A stretch of DNA of 25,492 bases from an uncultured Peptococcaceae bacterium (GCA_958417755.1 CATZDY010000034.1:1-25492), one strand, 5' to 3'; positions 1 through 8,189 are shown, counted from the stretch's first letter. Translations and numbers: made by a program. Notes: generated by a model from the sequence alone, not told the origin.

Positions 1-85
1 CACATCTATGTTATTGCTTCTAGATATACCTTTCACATACTCATTTGAAAATATGCACCAAGTCTGGCTAATAAGAAGAACACTG

Positions 86-640
86 TTATTTATCTAAAAT
101 ATCATATTTATCTGATTGTTCATGGTAACTTTCATACATCACGGTTTCAGCCAATGGTTTTCTTACCGTACCATGGCGTTCTGGATCTAAAAAACCTTCT
201 TTCGGGTATCCCAAAATGAGCAATGCTGTGGGCTCAATGTACCCTGGAATATGAAACTCTTTTCTAATCACTGCAGGGTCAAACAATCCAACCATCACAC
301 TGCCAATCTGCAATTCCCTGGCAGCCAGCATCATATGGTCACAGATAATACCAATATCCAAATCCCCGGAACACTTCTTATCATAAGGCCGTATCAATTC
401 ATTTCTCCTGTCCCGGCAAACAATCAAGACACATTGGGAGCCAAAGGTTTGGTATGCTTTCTGGACTTTAGCGATATTTTCCGGCTGTTGTACTACAATT
501 ATGCGTTGTGGCTGTTGGTTGCAAGCTGTGGGGGCCACACGCCCAGCGGATAAAATCCGCTCCAAATCCTGGATTGGAATCCGCTGTTCTGTAAATCCTC
601 GGGTTGTGCAACGTTGTTTTGCTAAACTCAAAAAATCCAT
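86..640 (-). CDS. Nitroreductase family protein (FMN-dependent)
   Basis: This 184-residue protein has the hallmarks of the short nitroreductase family, cytoplasmic flavoproteins that use FMN and NAD(P)H to reduce nitro, quinone or similar acceptors. The N-terminus carries the basic FMN-phosphate contact region (R10, R14 in RCTTRGF). The segment APTACNQQPQRI at residues 36-47 matches the family's conserved SAGxxAPTAxNxQPxxF region. The late glycine-rich LILGYPKEG fits the C-terminal flavin loop. The length is normal for the two-subunit families with truncated C-termini. The start at base 640 is preceded by a purine-rich AGGAAAGG-type ribosome site about 9-10 bases upstream. It is transcribed away from the cyclic-di-GMP block and appears to be a single gene. 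The substrate cannot be read from sequence. Family assignment is secure, exact function is not. Confidence 0.9.
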   Translation of the reverse strand: MDFLSLAKQRCTTRGFTEQRIPIQDLERILSAGRVAPTACNQQPQRIIVVQQPENIAKVQKAYQTFGSQCVLIVCRDRRNELIRPYDKKCSGDLDIGIICDHMMLAARELQIGSVMVGLFDPAVIRKEFHIPGYIEPTALLILGYPKEGFLDPERHGTVRKPLAETVMYESYHEQSDKYDILDK

Positions 641-1015
641 GGCCAGGTTTTCCTTTCCTCATCCCATATTTTGCTTATTTGTATGAATAGGTGAGTTGAC
701 ATTGATTGAAACAGCTTTTAGATGAAATCATGCTCATAAGCGCACACAACATCAACGTTTTGCATGATTTTTGCCAAATCTTTAAAGTCTGTTTGCTTCA
801 TTTCTTTAAATCAAGCGTTTTGTTTCTATGACTATTTGCTACCCTTTTATTTCTCGTTTACAGCTATACAAACCTTTTTTCATTCATTATTAACAACACA
901 TGAACAAAACCTTTTTATCAATTTACTTGAGCATCTGTTTGTACTTTTGCTATCATCCAGACAGGAATTGGGCGGGATTCTTCTGAACCTCCCCGTTTGT
1001 TTCCCCTTTGTTTCA
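641..1015. other. AT-rich intergenic region, no gene recognised
   Basis: This is the divergent region between the nitroreductase and the phosphodiesterase promoter. A 105-codon open frame crosses it on the plus strand, but its translation is rich in Phe and Leu without domain-like patterning. It also runs straight through the promoter and hairpin at 1016-1099, so I treat it as chance. Confidence 0.6.
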
Positions 1016-1044
1016 TTGACGCCCTTTGCAGGAAGTCATATAAT
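1016..1044 (+). promoter_or_regulatory. Sigma-A-type promoter for the Cache/EAL gene
   Basis: TTGACG at 1016-1021 and a perfect TATAAT at 1039-1044 are separated by exactly 17 bases. Transcription would start near 1051, giving a leader of about 80 nucleotides before the start codon at 1130. This is among the best promoter matches in the window. Confidence 0.75.
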
Positions 1045-1053
1045 GAAAAAAGA

Positions 1054-1099
1054 CCATTCAAGGCCTTTATCACCTCTTTAAGATATCTGTTTTGAATGG
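1054..1099 (+). promoter_or_regulatory. Inverted repeat in the 5' leader of the Cache/EAL mRNA
   Basis: CCATTCAA at 1054-1061 pairs with TTGAATGG at 1092-1099, with a 30-base loop. A few further A-T pairs form outside after one mismatch (AAAG before, TTT after). The left arm starts within a few bases of the predicted transcription start, so the stem would form at the very 5' end of the mRNA, about 30 bases before the start codon. It may protect the 5' end or regulate translation. It does not match the cyclic-di-GMP riboswitch motifs I know. Confidence 0.45.
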
Positions 1100-1129
1100 C
1101 TTTCCTATACCGATAAAAGGATTATACCC

Positions 1130-3394
1130 ATGAAAAAAACCTTGACCATTGGGCTCATTGGATTGATGATACTGGTTTTGGCCAGTGTTCTCCTGGCTTT
1201 GAATCTTTACCGCCAGGCCTTGGACCAAAGCCTGACAAATGGTATTTATACCCGCTTAACAGAGCTTTCCAGCAGCAATGCTTCAAAAGTGAATCTAAAG
1301 TTTCACGATCAATTCCAAATGTTAGACACCTTGGCTACCTATATGGTTCAGGAGAATTTACACAGTTCCAGGGTCAATGATTTGCTCAATACAGCAGTCG
1401 AAACATATGGCTTTACCCGCTGCGCCATTACCTTTCCTGACGGCAGTTTTATCACCCATGACCATAAAAAGGCTGGCAATGTTTCGCTAAAACCATATTT
1501 TATTCAGGGCATGCAAGGCATATCTTCCATTGCCGGACCCATGCCAGCCATTGTGGATCCCGCAAAACAAGTGGTCCTTTTGACTGTTCCCATGCAGCAG
1601 GAAAACAAAGTGGTGGCTATTTTATCCGCCACCTATGAAACCAAAAACTTGGACAGCATATTCCAGGTAAAAATTTTTGACAACAAAGGCTATTCCTATA
1701 TCACAGATGCCCAGGGCAATATCATTTCCATGCCCCAACATGATGCTACATTGAATGATGCTACATTGGTGGTGGGAACGAATATCTTGGATTCCTTTCG
1801 CTCCTTAAACCCCCAAAAAAATGATGTTACTGCCATAAGCCAAGATATGGACAAACTGCAAAGTGGTACCTTTTTGCTCATTACAGAAGAAAACAAAGAA
1901 TATGTCAGCTATCAACCATTGGGGCTCAATGATTGGTATATCTTTTCTGTGGTTTCAGGAGATGTATTGGAGGCCCAACGCCAGGGTATTCTGCGCAATG
2001 TCTATTTCCTTTCCTTGGTGATTGTGCTTGCCTTTTTCATTGTATTGGCCGCAATTTCCTATTATATTCACGCCATCCAACAAAAGGCGAAAAAAGAACT
2101 ACAACGCCTGGCTTATTACGATCCTTTAACTGGCCTTGCCAATTGCCACCTATTTACCAAACAGGCCCGGGAAATGTTAGACACTGTACCCGGCCCCTAT
2201 GCTTATATCATCCTCAATGTCAACCGCTTTAAAATCATCAACGAAATCTTTGGTTTTGCCCAAGGGGATGCTTTGCTGCAACATATTGCCACCATACTTG
2301 GCCAAGAGCAAAGAAAAAACGAATGTTGCGCCCGGTTTGAAGCAGATAGTTTTCACATCCTAGCCTCCTATCCCAATAAGCCGGAGTTAGAGGAAAGAAT
2401 CTCTAGGGTAGTCCAGCAAATCACGGCTTTTTCCTTTAAGACCAACATGAAACACAGCTTATCCGTGGGTTTTGGGGTGTACGAAATCCAGGATAAAAGC
2501 ATGTCCATTGATGAGATGGGCAACAAAGCCCGTATGGCTTTGGCCAAAATCAAAGGCCTGCTTACAGTCAACAGCTATTTTTACCATGATGATATCATCA
2601 ACCAAATCATGGATGAACAAAATATTGAAAATTGCATGCAAAATGCCCTGGACAACGGAGAATTTACCCTGTATCTGCAACCCAAATACCATGCTACCCA
2701 AGGCTGCATTGTGGGGGCTGAAGCATTGGTGCGCTGGATTCATCCTGAAAAGGGCCTGATTACCCCTGACCGGTTCATTTCATTATTTGAAAAAAATGGC
2801 TTTATTACCCTATTGGATCAGTATATGCTGGAAACAGCTTGTCAAAAACTGCAGGAATGGCAGAAAAAAGGAATGCCCGTGGTCCCCATTTCTGTGAACC
2901 AATCCAGGCGCTGTCTTTACCAGCCGGATTATCTTGCCAAGCTTACTGCTATTGCAAAAACATACGCCATCAATCCAGCCCAAATAGAGCTGGAAATCAC
3001 GGAAAGCGCTTTCTTTGAAGATGAAGGCACCTTAATCGATATCATCAGTCAATTGCATGACTTAGGCTTTCACGTAGCCATGGACGACTTTGGCACAGGA
3101 TACTCCTCCTTGCATATGCTCCAAGAAATGCTGGTGGATGTGTTGAAATTGGATAAAACTTTCTTTAAAGAAAGCATCCATTCCCAACGGGGTAAAATCA
3201 TTGTGCAACACATTGTCACCATGGCCCAACACCTGCACATTCAAGTGGTGGCTGAAGGCATTGAAACCAAGGAACAACTGGCATTTTTGCAAAGCATTCA
3301 CTGTCACATTGCCCAAGGCTTCTATTTTTCCAAACCCGTTCCAGTCCAGGTGTTTGAGGAAATGTTAAAAAAAGATAAGGCCCAGCAATCATGA
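1130..3394 (+). CDS. Membrane Cache - degenerate GGDEF - EAL cyclic-di-GMP phosphodiesterase
   Basis: This 754-residue inner-membrane protein probably hydrolyses cyclic-di-GMP to pGpG in response to an external ligand. A first membrane helix spans about residues 5-27. An extracytoplasmic Cache-like domain (about 35-285) ends in NDWYIFSVVSGDV, followed by a second helix at about 290-313. The GGDEF domain (about 325-490) has EADSF at 404-408 in place of GGDEF, so cyclase activity is very unlikely; it may bind GTP as a regulatory module. The EAL domain (about 510-745) keeps EALVRW (E531), SVN, ELEITES, DDFGTGYSS, LKLDK and VVAEGIET, the metal-binding and catalytic set expected of an active enzyme. 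An AAAAGG ribosome site lies about 9 bases before the ATG. A DUF1848 gene follows after about 110 bases, possibly on the same transcript. The ligand is unknown. Confidence 0.9.
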   Translation: MKKTLTIGLIGLMILVLASVLLALNLYRQALDQSLTNGIYTRLTELSSSNASKVNLKFHDQFQMLDTLATYMVQENLHSSRVNDLLNTAVETYGFTRCAITFPDGSFITHDHKKAGNVSLKPYFIQGMQGISSIAGPMPAIVDPAKQVVLLTVPMQQENKVVAILSATYETKNLDSIFQVKIFDNKGYSYITDAQGNIISMPQHDATLNDATLVVGTNILDSFRSLNPQKNDVTAISQDMDKLQSGTFLLITEENKEYVSYQPLGLNDWYIFSVVSGDVLEAQRQGILRNVYFLSLVIVLAFFIVLAAISYYIHAIQQKAKKELQRLAYYDPLTGLANCHLFTKQAREMLDTVPGPYAYIILNVNRFKIINEIFGFAQGDALLQHIATILGQEQRKNECCARFEADSFHILASYPNKPELEERISRVVQQITAFSFKTNMKHSLSVGFGVYEIQDKSMSIDEMGNKARMALAKIKGLLTVNSYFYHDDIINQIMDEQNIENCMQNALDNGEFTLYLQPKYHATQGCIVGAEALVRWIHPEKGLITPDRFISLFEKNGFITLLDQYMLETACQKLQEWQKKGMPVVPISVNQSRRCLYQPDYLAKLTAIAKTYAINPAQIELEITESAFFEDEGTLIDIISQLHDLGFHVAMDDFGTGYSSLHMLQEMLVDVLKLDKTFFKESIHSQRGKIIVQHIVTMAQHLHIQVVAEGIETKEQLAFLQSIHCHIAQGFYFSKPVPVQVFEEMLKKDKAQQS

Positions 3395-3448
3395 AATCTG
3401 CGCGGCCTAAGAAAAATATAGCCTCATCTTATACAGGCCCAGGCTTTT

Positions 3449-3472
3449 TTGTTTTGGGATTCCCCAAAACAA
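3449..3472 (+). repeat. Perfect 10-bp hairpin between the EAL and DUF1848 genes
   Basis: TTGTTTTGGG (3449-3458) and CCCAAAACAA (3463-3472) form a perfect stem with the four-base loop ATTC. It is not followed by a T-run on either strand, so it is not a standard intrinsic terminator. It lies 33 bases before the DUF1848 start and could be an mRNA processing or stabilising element. Confidence 0.5.
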
Positions 3473-3505
3473 TGCCCCTGGATGAGGGAAAGAAGGATGC
3501 AAGAC

Positions 3506-4432
3506 ATGATTATCAGCGCAAGCCGGCGAACCGATATCCCAGCCCATTACAGTTCTTGGTTGCTTCATCGTTTCCAAGAGGGATTTGTCTTGATTCCCCA
3601 TCCATACCAGGCCAATCAATTGGGACGCTTGGCTTTGACCCCAGATACTGTGGACTGCCTGGTCTTTTGGACCAAAAACCCCCAGCCCATGCTATCCCAT
3701 TTGGAAGCCCTGGATGCTTTGGGATATACCTATTATTTTACCTTTACCCTTACAGCCTACGGCTTGGAAGTGGAACAAAATCTACCGCCCAAATCCAGGC
3801 TTATCAAAACCTTTCAGCAACTCAGCCAGTGTTTGGGACCAGAGCGGGTGGATTGGCGTTATGATCCCATTTTTATGGATCATAATCATACCATTTCCTG
3901 GCATTGGAAACACTTTGAGTCCCTGTGTCAAGCCTTGCATGGTTATACCCAACGGTGCATCATCAGTTTTCTCACCCTGTATCCCCATCTTAAATCCACC
4001 TATCAAGCCCCTTGCCCGGAGGAAATCCAAAGACTGGCCCAGGGCCTGGCTCAAATTGCTGCCTCCTACGGCTTGCCTGTGTTTTCCTGTGCCAGTGAAC
4101 TGGATTTTAAATCCCTGGGTATCCAGCACGCTGCCTGCATTGATCAGCAAAAAATTGAAACTTTGTTGGGCTGGCCCTTACAAGTAAAAAAAGAGCCCCA
4201 CCAGCGCAAAGCCTGTGGTTGCGTCCAAAGCATAGACATTGGTGCCTACCATACCTGCCCCCATGGTTGTACCTATTGTTATGCCAATACCAACAAGAAC
4301 CTACTGCAACACTATACCAAAACCCATCATCCCAAAGCTCCCATGCTGACAGGATACCCCCGGGGTACGGAAATCATCACCAACCGTACAGCCTTGTCCG
4401 TAAAAGTCAGGCAATTATCCCTATTCCCGTAG
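3506..4432 (+). CDS. DUF1848 family protein with radical-SAM-like cysteine cluster
   Basis: The protein starts with MIISASRRTDIPAHYS and carries VDCLVFWTKNP, both signatures of the uncharacterised DUF1848 family. From the ATG at 3506 it is 308 residues. That start is chosen because AGAAGGA at 3491-3497 lies 8 bases upstream and the family begins at MIISASRRTD; an upstream in-frame ATG at 3449 lies inside a hairpin. Near the C-terminus are CGC (C237, C239) and then CPHGCTYCYAN with C251, C255 and C258. That spacing is CX3CX2C, identical to the 4Fe-4S motif of radical SAM enzymes, though here it is C-terminal rather than N-terminal. The family is known to have this resemblance, but its reaction is unknown to me. 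Neighbours are cyclic-di-GMP enzymes, which may be coincidental. Family is secure, function is not assignable. Confidence 0.88.
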   Translation: MIISASRRTDIPAHYSSWLLHRFQEGFVLIPHPYQANQLGRLALTPDTVDCLVFWTKNPQPMLSHLEALDALGYTYYFTFTLTAYGLEVEQNLPPKSRLIKTFQQLSQCLGPERVDWRYDPIFMDHNHTISWHWKHFESLCQALHGYTQRCIISFLTLYPHLKSTYQAPCPEEIQRLAQGLAQIAASYGLPVFSCASELDFKSLGIQHAACIDQQKIETLLGWPLQVKKEPHQRKACGCVQSIDIGAYHTCPHGCTYCYANTNKNLLQHYTKTHHPKAPMLTGYPRGTEIITNRTALSVKVRQLSLFP

Positions 4433-4616
4433 GCCAAGTTTATGTAATACCAAAAATCCTTTAGGTTTTCCTGGATACCAATTTGAAATGAAATGAACCC
4501 CCTGTTTTGCCAACATGCAACAGTTAAAATCCCTTGGTTCCCAGGCTTTCCCCTTGTACAGCAGGAATGAATCAAGTAGAATGGAACAGAAAGTAAAACA
4601 GTTTAATGGATATTAT

Positions 4617-4646
4617 TTGTTATTCAACTGGTTGAAAAACTATTAT
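4617..4646 (+). promoter_or_regulatory. Candidate promoter for the SBP2-GGDEF gene
   Basis: TTGTTA at 4617-4622 and TATTAT at 4641-4646 are 18 bases apart, giving a start near 4653 and a leader of about 50 bases. Each box has one or two mismatches to consensus. Confidence 0.45.
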
Positions 4647-4701
4647 ACCAAAAGCCATTTTGCTGTACATCAAGATACCTTAAGAAAAGAAGGAATACAC
4701 C

Positions 4702-7212
4702 ATGGGGAACAAACCAGCCGCTACAGTGCTATCCGCAATATTGGGCTTTTTCTTGTTGACAACTTGTTTATTCCTTGGTTCCATTGCCCCTGCTTTTGCT
4801 GCAGACAGGACTTTGCGGGTGGGCTTTCCCCTTCAGCCAGGCCTTACGGAAGTGGATGCAAACAATCATTACAATGGCTATAGCTATGAATATTTGCAAG
4901 AAATCGCCCAGTATACTGGCTGGGATTATGAATTTGTTCAGCTCCCCGGGGATCTCAATGAGGTGCTCGCCACCATGGTTGACATGTTACAAAGGGGTGA
5001 GCTGGATTTACTGGGTGGCATGGTTTACAATGACCAGCTAGCCCAGGTATTTGATTTTCCCAATGATAATTATGGAACTGCTTACACTGTATTGGGTGTG
5101 TTGGAAGAAAACACTGCTATCAATACAATTAACTTCCAGTCCCTCCATACTTTGCGTATTGCGGTGCTAAAAACCGCCACCAAGCGCAATGCAGAAGTGC
5201 AAGTTTTTTGCCAGAAAAACGGGATTACTCCTACCTTCATCCCCTGTGCAGATGAAGAGGAACAAGTGGAAGCTTTGCAAGAAAACCGGGCTGATGTTTT
5301 GGTGGGCATTGATTTGTTACAATACCCAGGGATTCGTACTGTGGCCAGATTCAATCCCCAGCCCTATTATTTAGCCACCACCAAGGGCAATACAGATATC
5401 ATCAACCAGATCAATATGGCTATGTTGAAAATCAATGAAACAGATCCCTATTTAACCAGCAGGCTTTATGAAAAATACTTTAACAACCAGCCGCCAAAAT
5501 TATATCTCTCAGATACAGAAAAGGCTTATATCCAAAAGAAAAAAACAGTACGCATTGCCTTGGAATCCCCTATCATGCCTTTTCAGGATTATGATGATAA
5601 CACCAATACCTATATAGGCATTACCCCGGATTTGCTGCACCAGATAACCCAAAACACGGGACTCCAATTTACCTTTGTGCCTTTTACGGAGTATAGCCAA
5701 TTAAAGGAATTGTTGCAAAATAAAGAAGTAGATGCAGTGGCTGGGTTTCAATATGATTATGACTTAGCCCAGGATTATTATGTGGCTTTAACCCGGCCCT
5801 ACCTGTCTTCTCCTACTGTGATGATTATTAATAAAAATATCAAAAATACGAATCTAAAGGACAAAACCCTGGCTCTTTCCCCAGATTATCCTGTTCAAAA
5901 CAAGTATGGCAGTCAAGTTATCTTTTTTCCCACTGTCCAGGATTGTCTAAAGGCTGTACAGTACGGACAGGCGGATTATAGCTATGGCAATGCGTATGCT
6001 GTGCAATATTACGCCAATCAAGCGGTATATCGCCATATTTCTTTAATCCCCCAGCCGGATATTATCCAGCATTTGTGCTTTGGTCTGGCCAAACCAGTGG
6101 ATCAAAACTTGCTCAGCATTTTTAACAAAGCCATCAACAGCATACCAGACTATACCATGCAAGGCATCATATACAGCAATACCATGAATGCCAGAAAGGA
6201 AATCACTTTTTCAGCCTTTATTGCTGCCAACCCCAATGCTTTGGCAATATTTTCTTTGTTGGCCCTTTTGGTTATTTGTGTTTTGTTGTGGAACCTGCAT
6301 GGGCGCATTAAAATTAACCGCAGGATTGCCCTGGAGCATGAACGCTATATACAGCTCAGTGAACTGTCCAATGAATATTTGTTTGAATATGACTTTCAAA
6401 AAAACCGCCTGCTTATGTCTGAAAAAAATGCCCAGAAATTCAACGGCCAACCAGAGCAAGCCCCTGATGCTGAAAATGTATGCAAAGACCAAGGTAGTGC
6501 TGCGGAAATTGAACAACAAATTTTAAACCAAATCAAAGACCAAAAGGATGGAACCAAAGATTTTTGTTGTCAGTTGGCTGACGGCAGCTCCCGCTGGCTG
6601 CGCATTACTGTGAAAATCATCCCTGATGCCAATAACAAACCTGTCTACTGTGTGGGCAAAGTAACGGATATCCAACAGGAAATAGAGGAAAAAGACGCTT
6701 TGCTGGAACAAGCCCGCCGGGACAGTTTGACCGGACTTTACAATGCTGCCACCAGCCGGGAACTGGTCACAAACTGTTTGGCCCAGCGTCCTCTAGTCCC
6801 TGGAGCCATGTTGATCATTGATATTGATCATTTTAAGGAAATCAATGACCATTTGGGCCATTATGCTGGGGATCAGGTTTTGGTTCAAACCGCCAAACTG
6901 TTTCAGGAAAACTTTCAAGAAACAGACATCATTGGTCGCTTAGGGGGCGATGAGTTTATGATATTTATCTATCCACTTGCCAACCACACAATCATTGCCC
7001 CCAAATGCCAAAAACTGTTGCAAGAAGCCAAAGAAAAAATTTTACTGCAAAACCATCACCCTCTTACTTTTAGCATTGGCATTGCCCTGACAGAGGAAAA
7101 CCAAAATTTTGAGGACTTGTATCAAAAAGCTGACCTGGCCCTCTATGAAGCAAAAAAACAAGGCCGCAACAGCTTTGTGCTGGCAGAAGAAAAGACGCCT
7201 GACGCTGATTAA
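4702..7212 (+). CDS. Diguanylate cyclase with two extracytoplasmic solute-binding (SBP_bac_3) domains and PAS
   Basis: This 836-residue membrane protein probably makes cyclic-di-GMP under control of an external small ligand. A signal/anchor helix (about 8-33) is followed by two tandem periplasmic-type binding domains: about 38-260, starting LRVGFPLQPG, and about 275-505, starting KTVRIALESPIMPF. This layout is known from venus-flytrap sensor proteins. A membrane helix spans about 513-533, then a PAS-like domain (about 540-665), then GGDEF. The active-site motif is intact, GGDEF at 748-752, with DIDHFKEINDHLGH upstream. The product-inhibition site that is usually RxxD before the motif reads QETD, so feedback control may be lost. 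A ribosome site AAGAAGGA (4687-4694) lies 7 bases before the ATG. A strong terminator begins at the stop codon. The ligand may be an amino acid, as for many members of this binding family, but that is inference. Confidence 0.9.
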   Translation: MGNKPAATVLSAILGFFLLTTCLFLGSIAPAFAADRTLRVGFPLQPGLTEVDANNHYNGYSYEYLQEIAQYTGWDYEFVQLPGDLNEVLATMVDMLQRGELDLLGGMVYNDQLAQVFDFPNDNYGTAYTVLGVLEENTAINTINFQSLHTLRIAVLKTATKRNAEVQVFCQKNGITPTFIPCADEEEQVEALQENRADVLVGIDLLQYPGIRTVARFNPQPYYLATTKGNTDIINQINMAMLKINETDPYLTSRLYEKYFNNQPPKLYLSDTEKAYIQKKKTVRIALESPIMPFQDYDDNTNTYIGITPDLLHQITQNTGLQFTFVPFTEYSQLKELLQNKEVDAVAGFQYDYDLAQDYYVALTRPYLSSPTVMIINKNIKNTNLKDKTLALSPDYPVQNKYGSQVIFFPTVQDCLKAVQYGQADYSYGNAYAVQYYANQAVYRHISLIPQPDIIQHLCFGLAKPVDQNLLSIFNKAINSIPDYTMQGIIYSNTMNARKEITFSAFIAANPNALAIFSLLALLVICVLLWNLHGRIKINRRIALEHERYIQLSELSNEYLFEYDFQKNRLLMSEKNAQKFNGQPEQAPDAENVCKDQGSAAEIEQQILNQIKDQKDGTKDFCCQLADGSSRWLRITVKIIPDANNKPVYCVGKVTDIQQEIEEKDALLEQARRDSLTGLYNAATSRELVTNCLAQRPLVPGAMLIIDIDHFKEINDHLGHYAGDQVLVQTAKLFQENFQETDIIGRLGGDEFMIFIYPLANHTIIAPKCQKLLQEAKEKILLQNHHPLTFSIGIALTEENQNFEDLYQKADLALYEAKKQGRNSFVLAEEKTPDAD

Positions 7213-7248
7213 AATAATCCGGGTTCTTTTTAGAACCCGGATTATTTT
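7211..7248 (+). terminator. Strong intrinsic terminator after the SBP2-GGDEF gene
   Basis: A 17-bp perfect stem (7211-7227 with 7232-7248) has the loop TTTT. The core is AATCCGGGTTCT paired with AGAACCCGGATT, flanked by A4 and T4. The left arm begins inside the TAA stop codon. The A/T symmetry means it could also work on the minus strand. Confidence 0.9.
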
Positions 7249-8097
7249 AAGAACATATGTTTTCGATTCATCATTTCTACCACACCTATGCGCCAATATT
7301 CTCCTAGATTCAACAAACCTTTGACTTATGTAACTATAGTTTTAGGCTTTATAATCGTCATTTTGCAAATAGGGCATTTATTTCCTGATTTTATACGCAG
7401 TCTACACAAAACAAAGTATTTTTCATTAACTTAATATCCTCTAAGGTAATGGCACTTTTTTAAACAAGTCTATAAAAAGCTAAGTTAATTTAAGGCTTAC
7501 AAATACCGCCCCAATCGTTCTTCCAAATACTCCACAACCATTTTTACCATCAGCATGGCGGTTTTATCCTTATCATAACTGTCAAAGCAGGCGTAGTACC
7601 GCTTCCTGTCTGCAAATTTTTATGTCAATGGGTAGCCCTGTTACATCAGCATATGATTGGGAAGCAGCCTACTGGTGCGCCCGTTGCCATCAATGAACGG
7701 ATGGATACCCTTAAAATCCAGGTAAAACACAACGGCGTTCTCTATGGGATGGCACTTTGTTCCTTTTTGCCCGGCAATCAGCTGTTCCATCTGCACTGGC
7801 ACCCAATAGGGCTGGGGCGGTTCATGGTATGCACCCATGATCGTGACGGGAGGCGGGCGGTACACGCCCTTATCATCTGGCCTGTCCAGAGAACAAGAGC
7901 ATGGATGCCTTTGATGATCGATTCAGTCAGCGGCACCTTTTTTGACACCAAGCGTTCCACATCCCCAAAAGCATCCCAGTGGCCTATTGCCTCCAATGGT
8001 CTTTGAGCGGCTTTTGCTCAATCGTGACGCCTTCCTGCACCAAAGCTGTGGTAAGGGTGTTGCCTTCAATGGCATTCTTAACAAGGTAAAATTTTGC

Positions 8098-8126
8098 TTG
8101 ACAAATAAGGTTTGTTCCAATAAACT
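8098..8126 (+). promoter_or_regulatory. Promoter of the blaI/blaR1-like operon
   Basis: A consensus TTGACA at 8098-8103 is followed after 17 bases by TAAACT at 8121-8126. The first operator palindrome covers part of the spacer and the whole -10 box, as expected for a repressor-controlled promoter. It lies within the 5' end of the Fic remnant on the opposite strand. Confidence 0.7.
8109..8126 (+). promoter_or_regulatory. Candidate BlaI-type operator 1
   Basis: An 18-base near-palindrome of the form GGTTT-N8-AAACT overlaps the -10 box. It shares its arms with a second site starting 30 bases downstream. Autoregulation by the adjacent BlaI-like repressor is inferred from position and symmetry. 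Confidence 0.55.
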
Positions 8127-8138
8127 CATAATCACTTA

Positions 8139-8156
8139 GGTTTACTCAAGCAAACC
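8139..8156 (+). promoter_or_regulatory. Candidate BlaI-type operator 2
   Basis: This is an 18-base near-palindrome, GGTTT-N8-AAACC, with CT/AG also paired further in. It sits just after the expected transcription start. Its spacing from operator 1 is 30 bases, about three helical turns, so two repressor dimers would lie on the same DNA face. Confidence 0.6.
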
Positions 8157-8189
8157 CATTGCCACCTATGGCTAAAGGAGGAAACAACC

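Larger units (their letters stand above)
7497..8135 (-). pseudogene. Decayed Fic domain gene
   Basis: Reading the minus strand across three frames reassembles one Fic protein, a family that usually transfers AMP from ATP to protein targets. The pieces in order are KNAIEGNTLTTALVQEGVTI (frame A), EAIGHWDAFGDVERLVSKKV (frame B), then VYRPPPVTIMGAYHEPPQPY and the catalytic motif HPFIDGNGRT at 7674-7703 (frame C), and finally YYACFDSYDKDKTAMLMVKM to the stop at 7497-7499. Lesions: a one-base loss near 7996 makes a stop at 7984. Another one-base loss lies near 7888. A TAA at 7641-7643 sits where CAA (Gln) is expected. A compensating pair of indels lies near 7617-7632. The 5' end overlaps the blaI-like promoter and no convincing start remains. 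The catalytic motif is preserved, so decay may be recent, or some indels may be assembly errors. Confidence 0.85.

Noticed and set aside
764..1081. 105-codon open frame upstream of the Cache/EAL gene
   Set aside because: It runs through the promoter and hairpin, has no ribosome site, and its translation lacks domain patterning.
4433..4616. Possible terminator after the DUF1848 gene (AAAATCCT...AGGTTTT)
   Set aside because: The stem is short with a bulge, and no T-run follows at a suitable distance.
7250..7263. LexA-like box containing GAACATATGTT
   Set aside because: It matches 11 of 14 positions of the Gram-positive SOS box, but no intact gene starts near it. The core AACATATGTT is a simple palindrome that may arise by chance.
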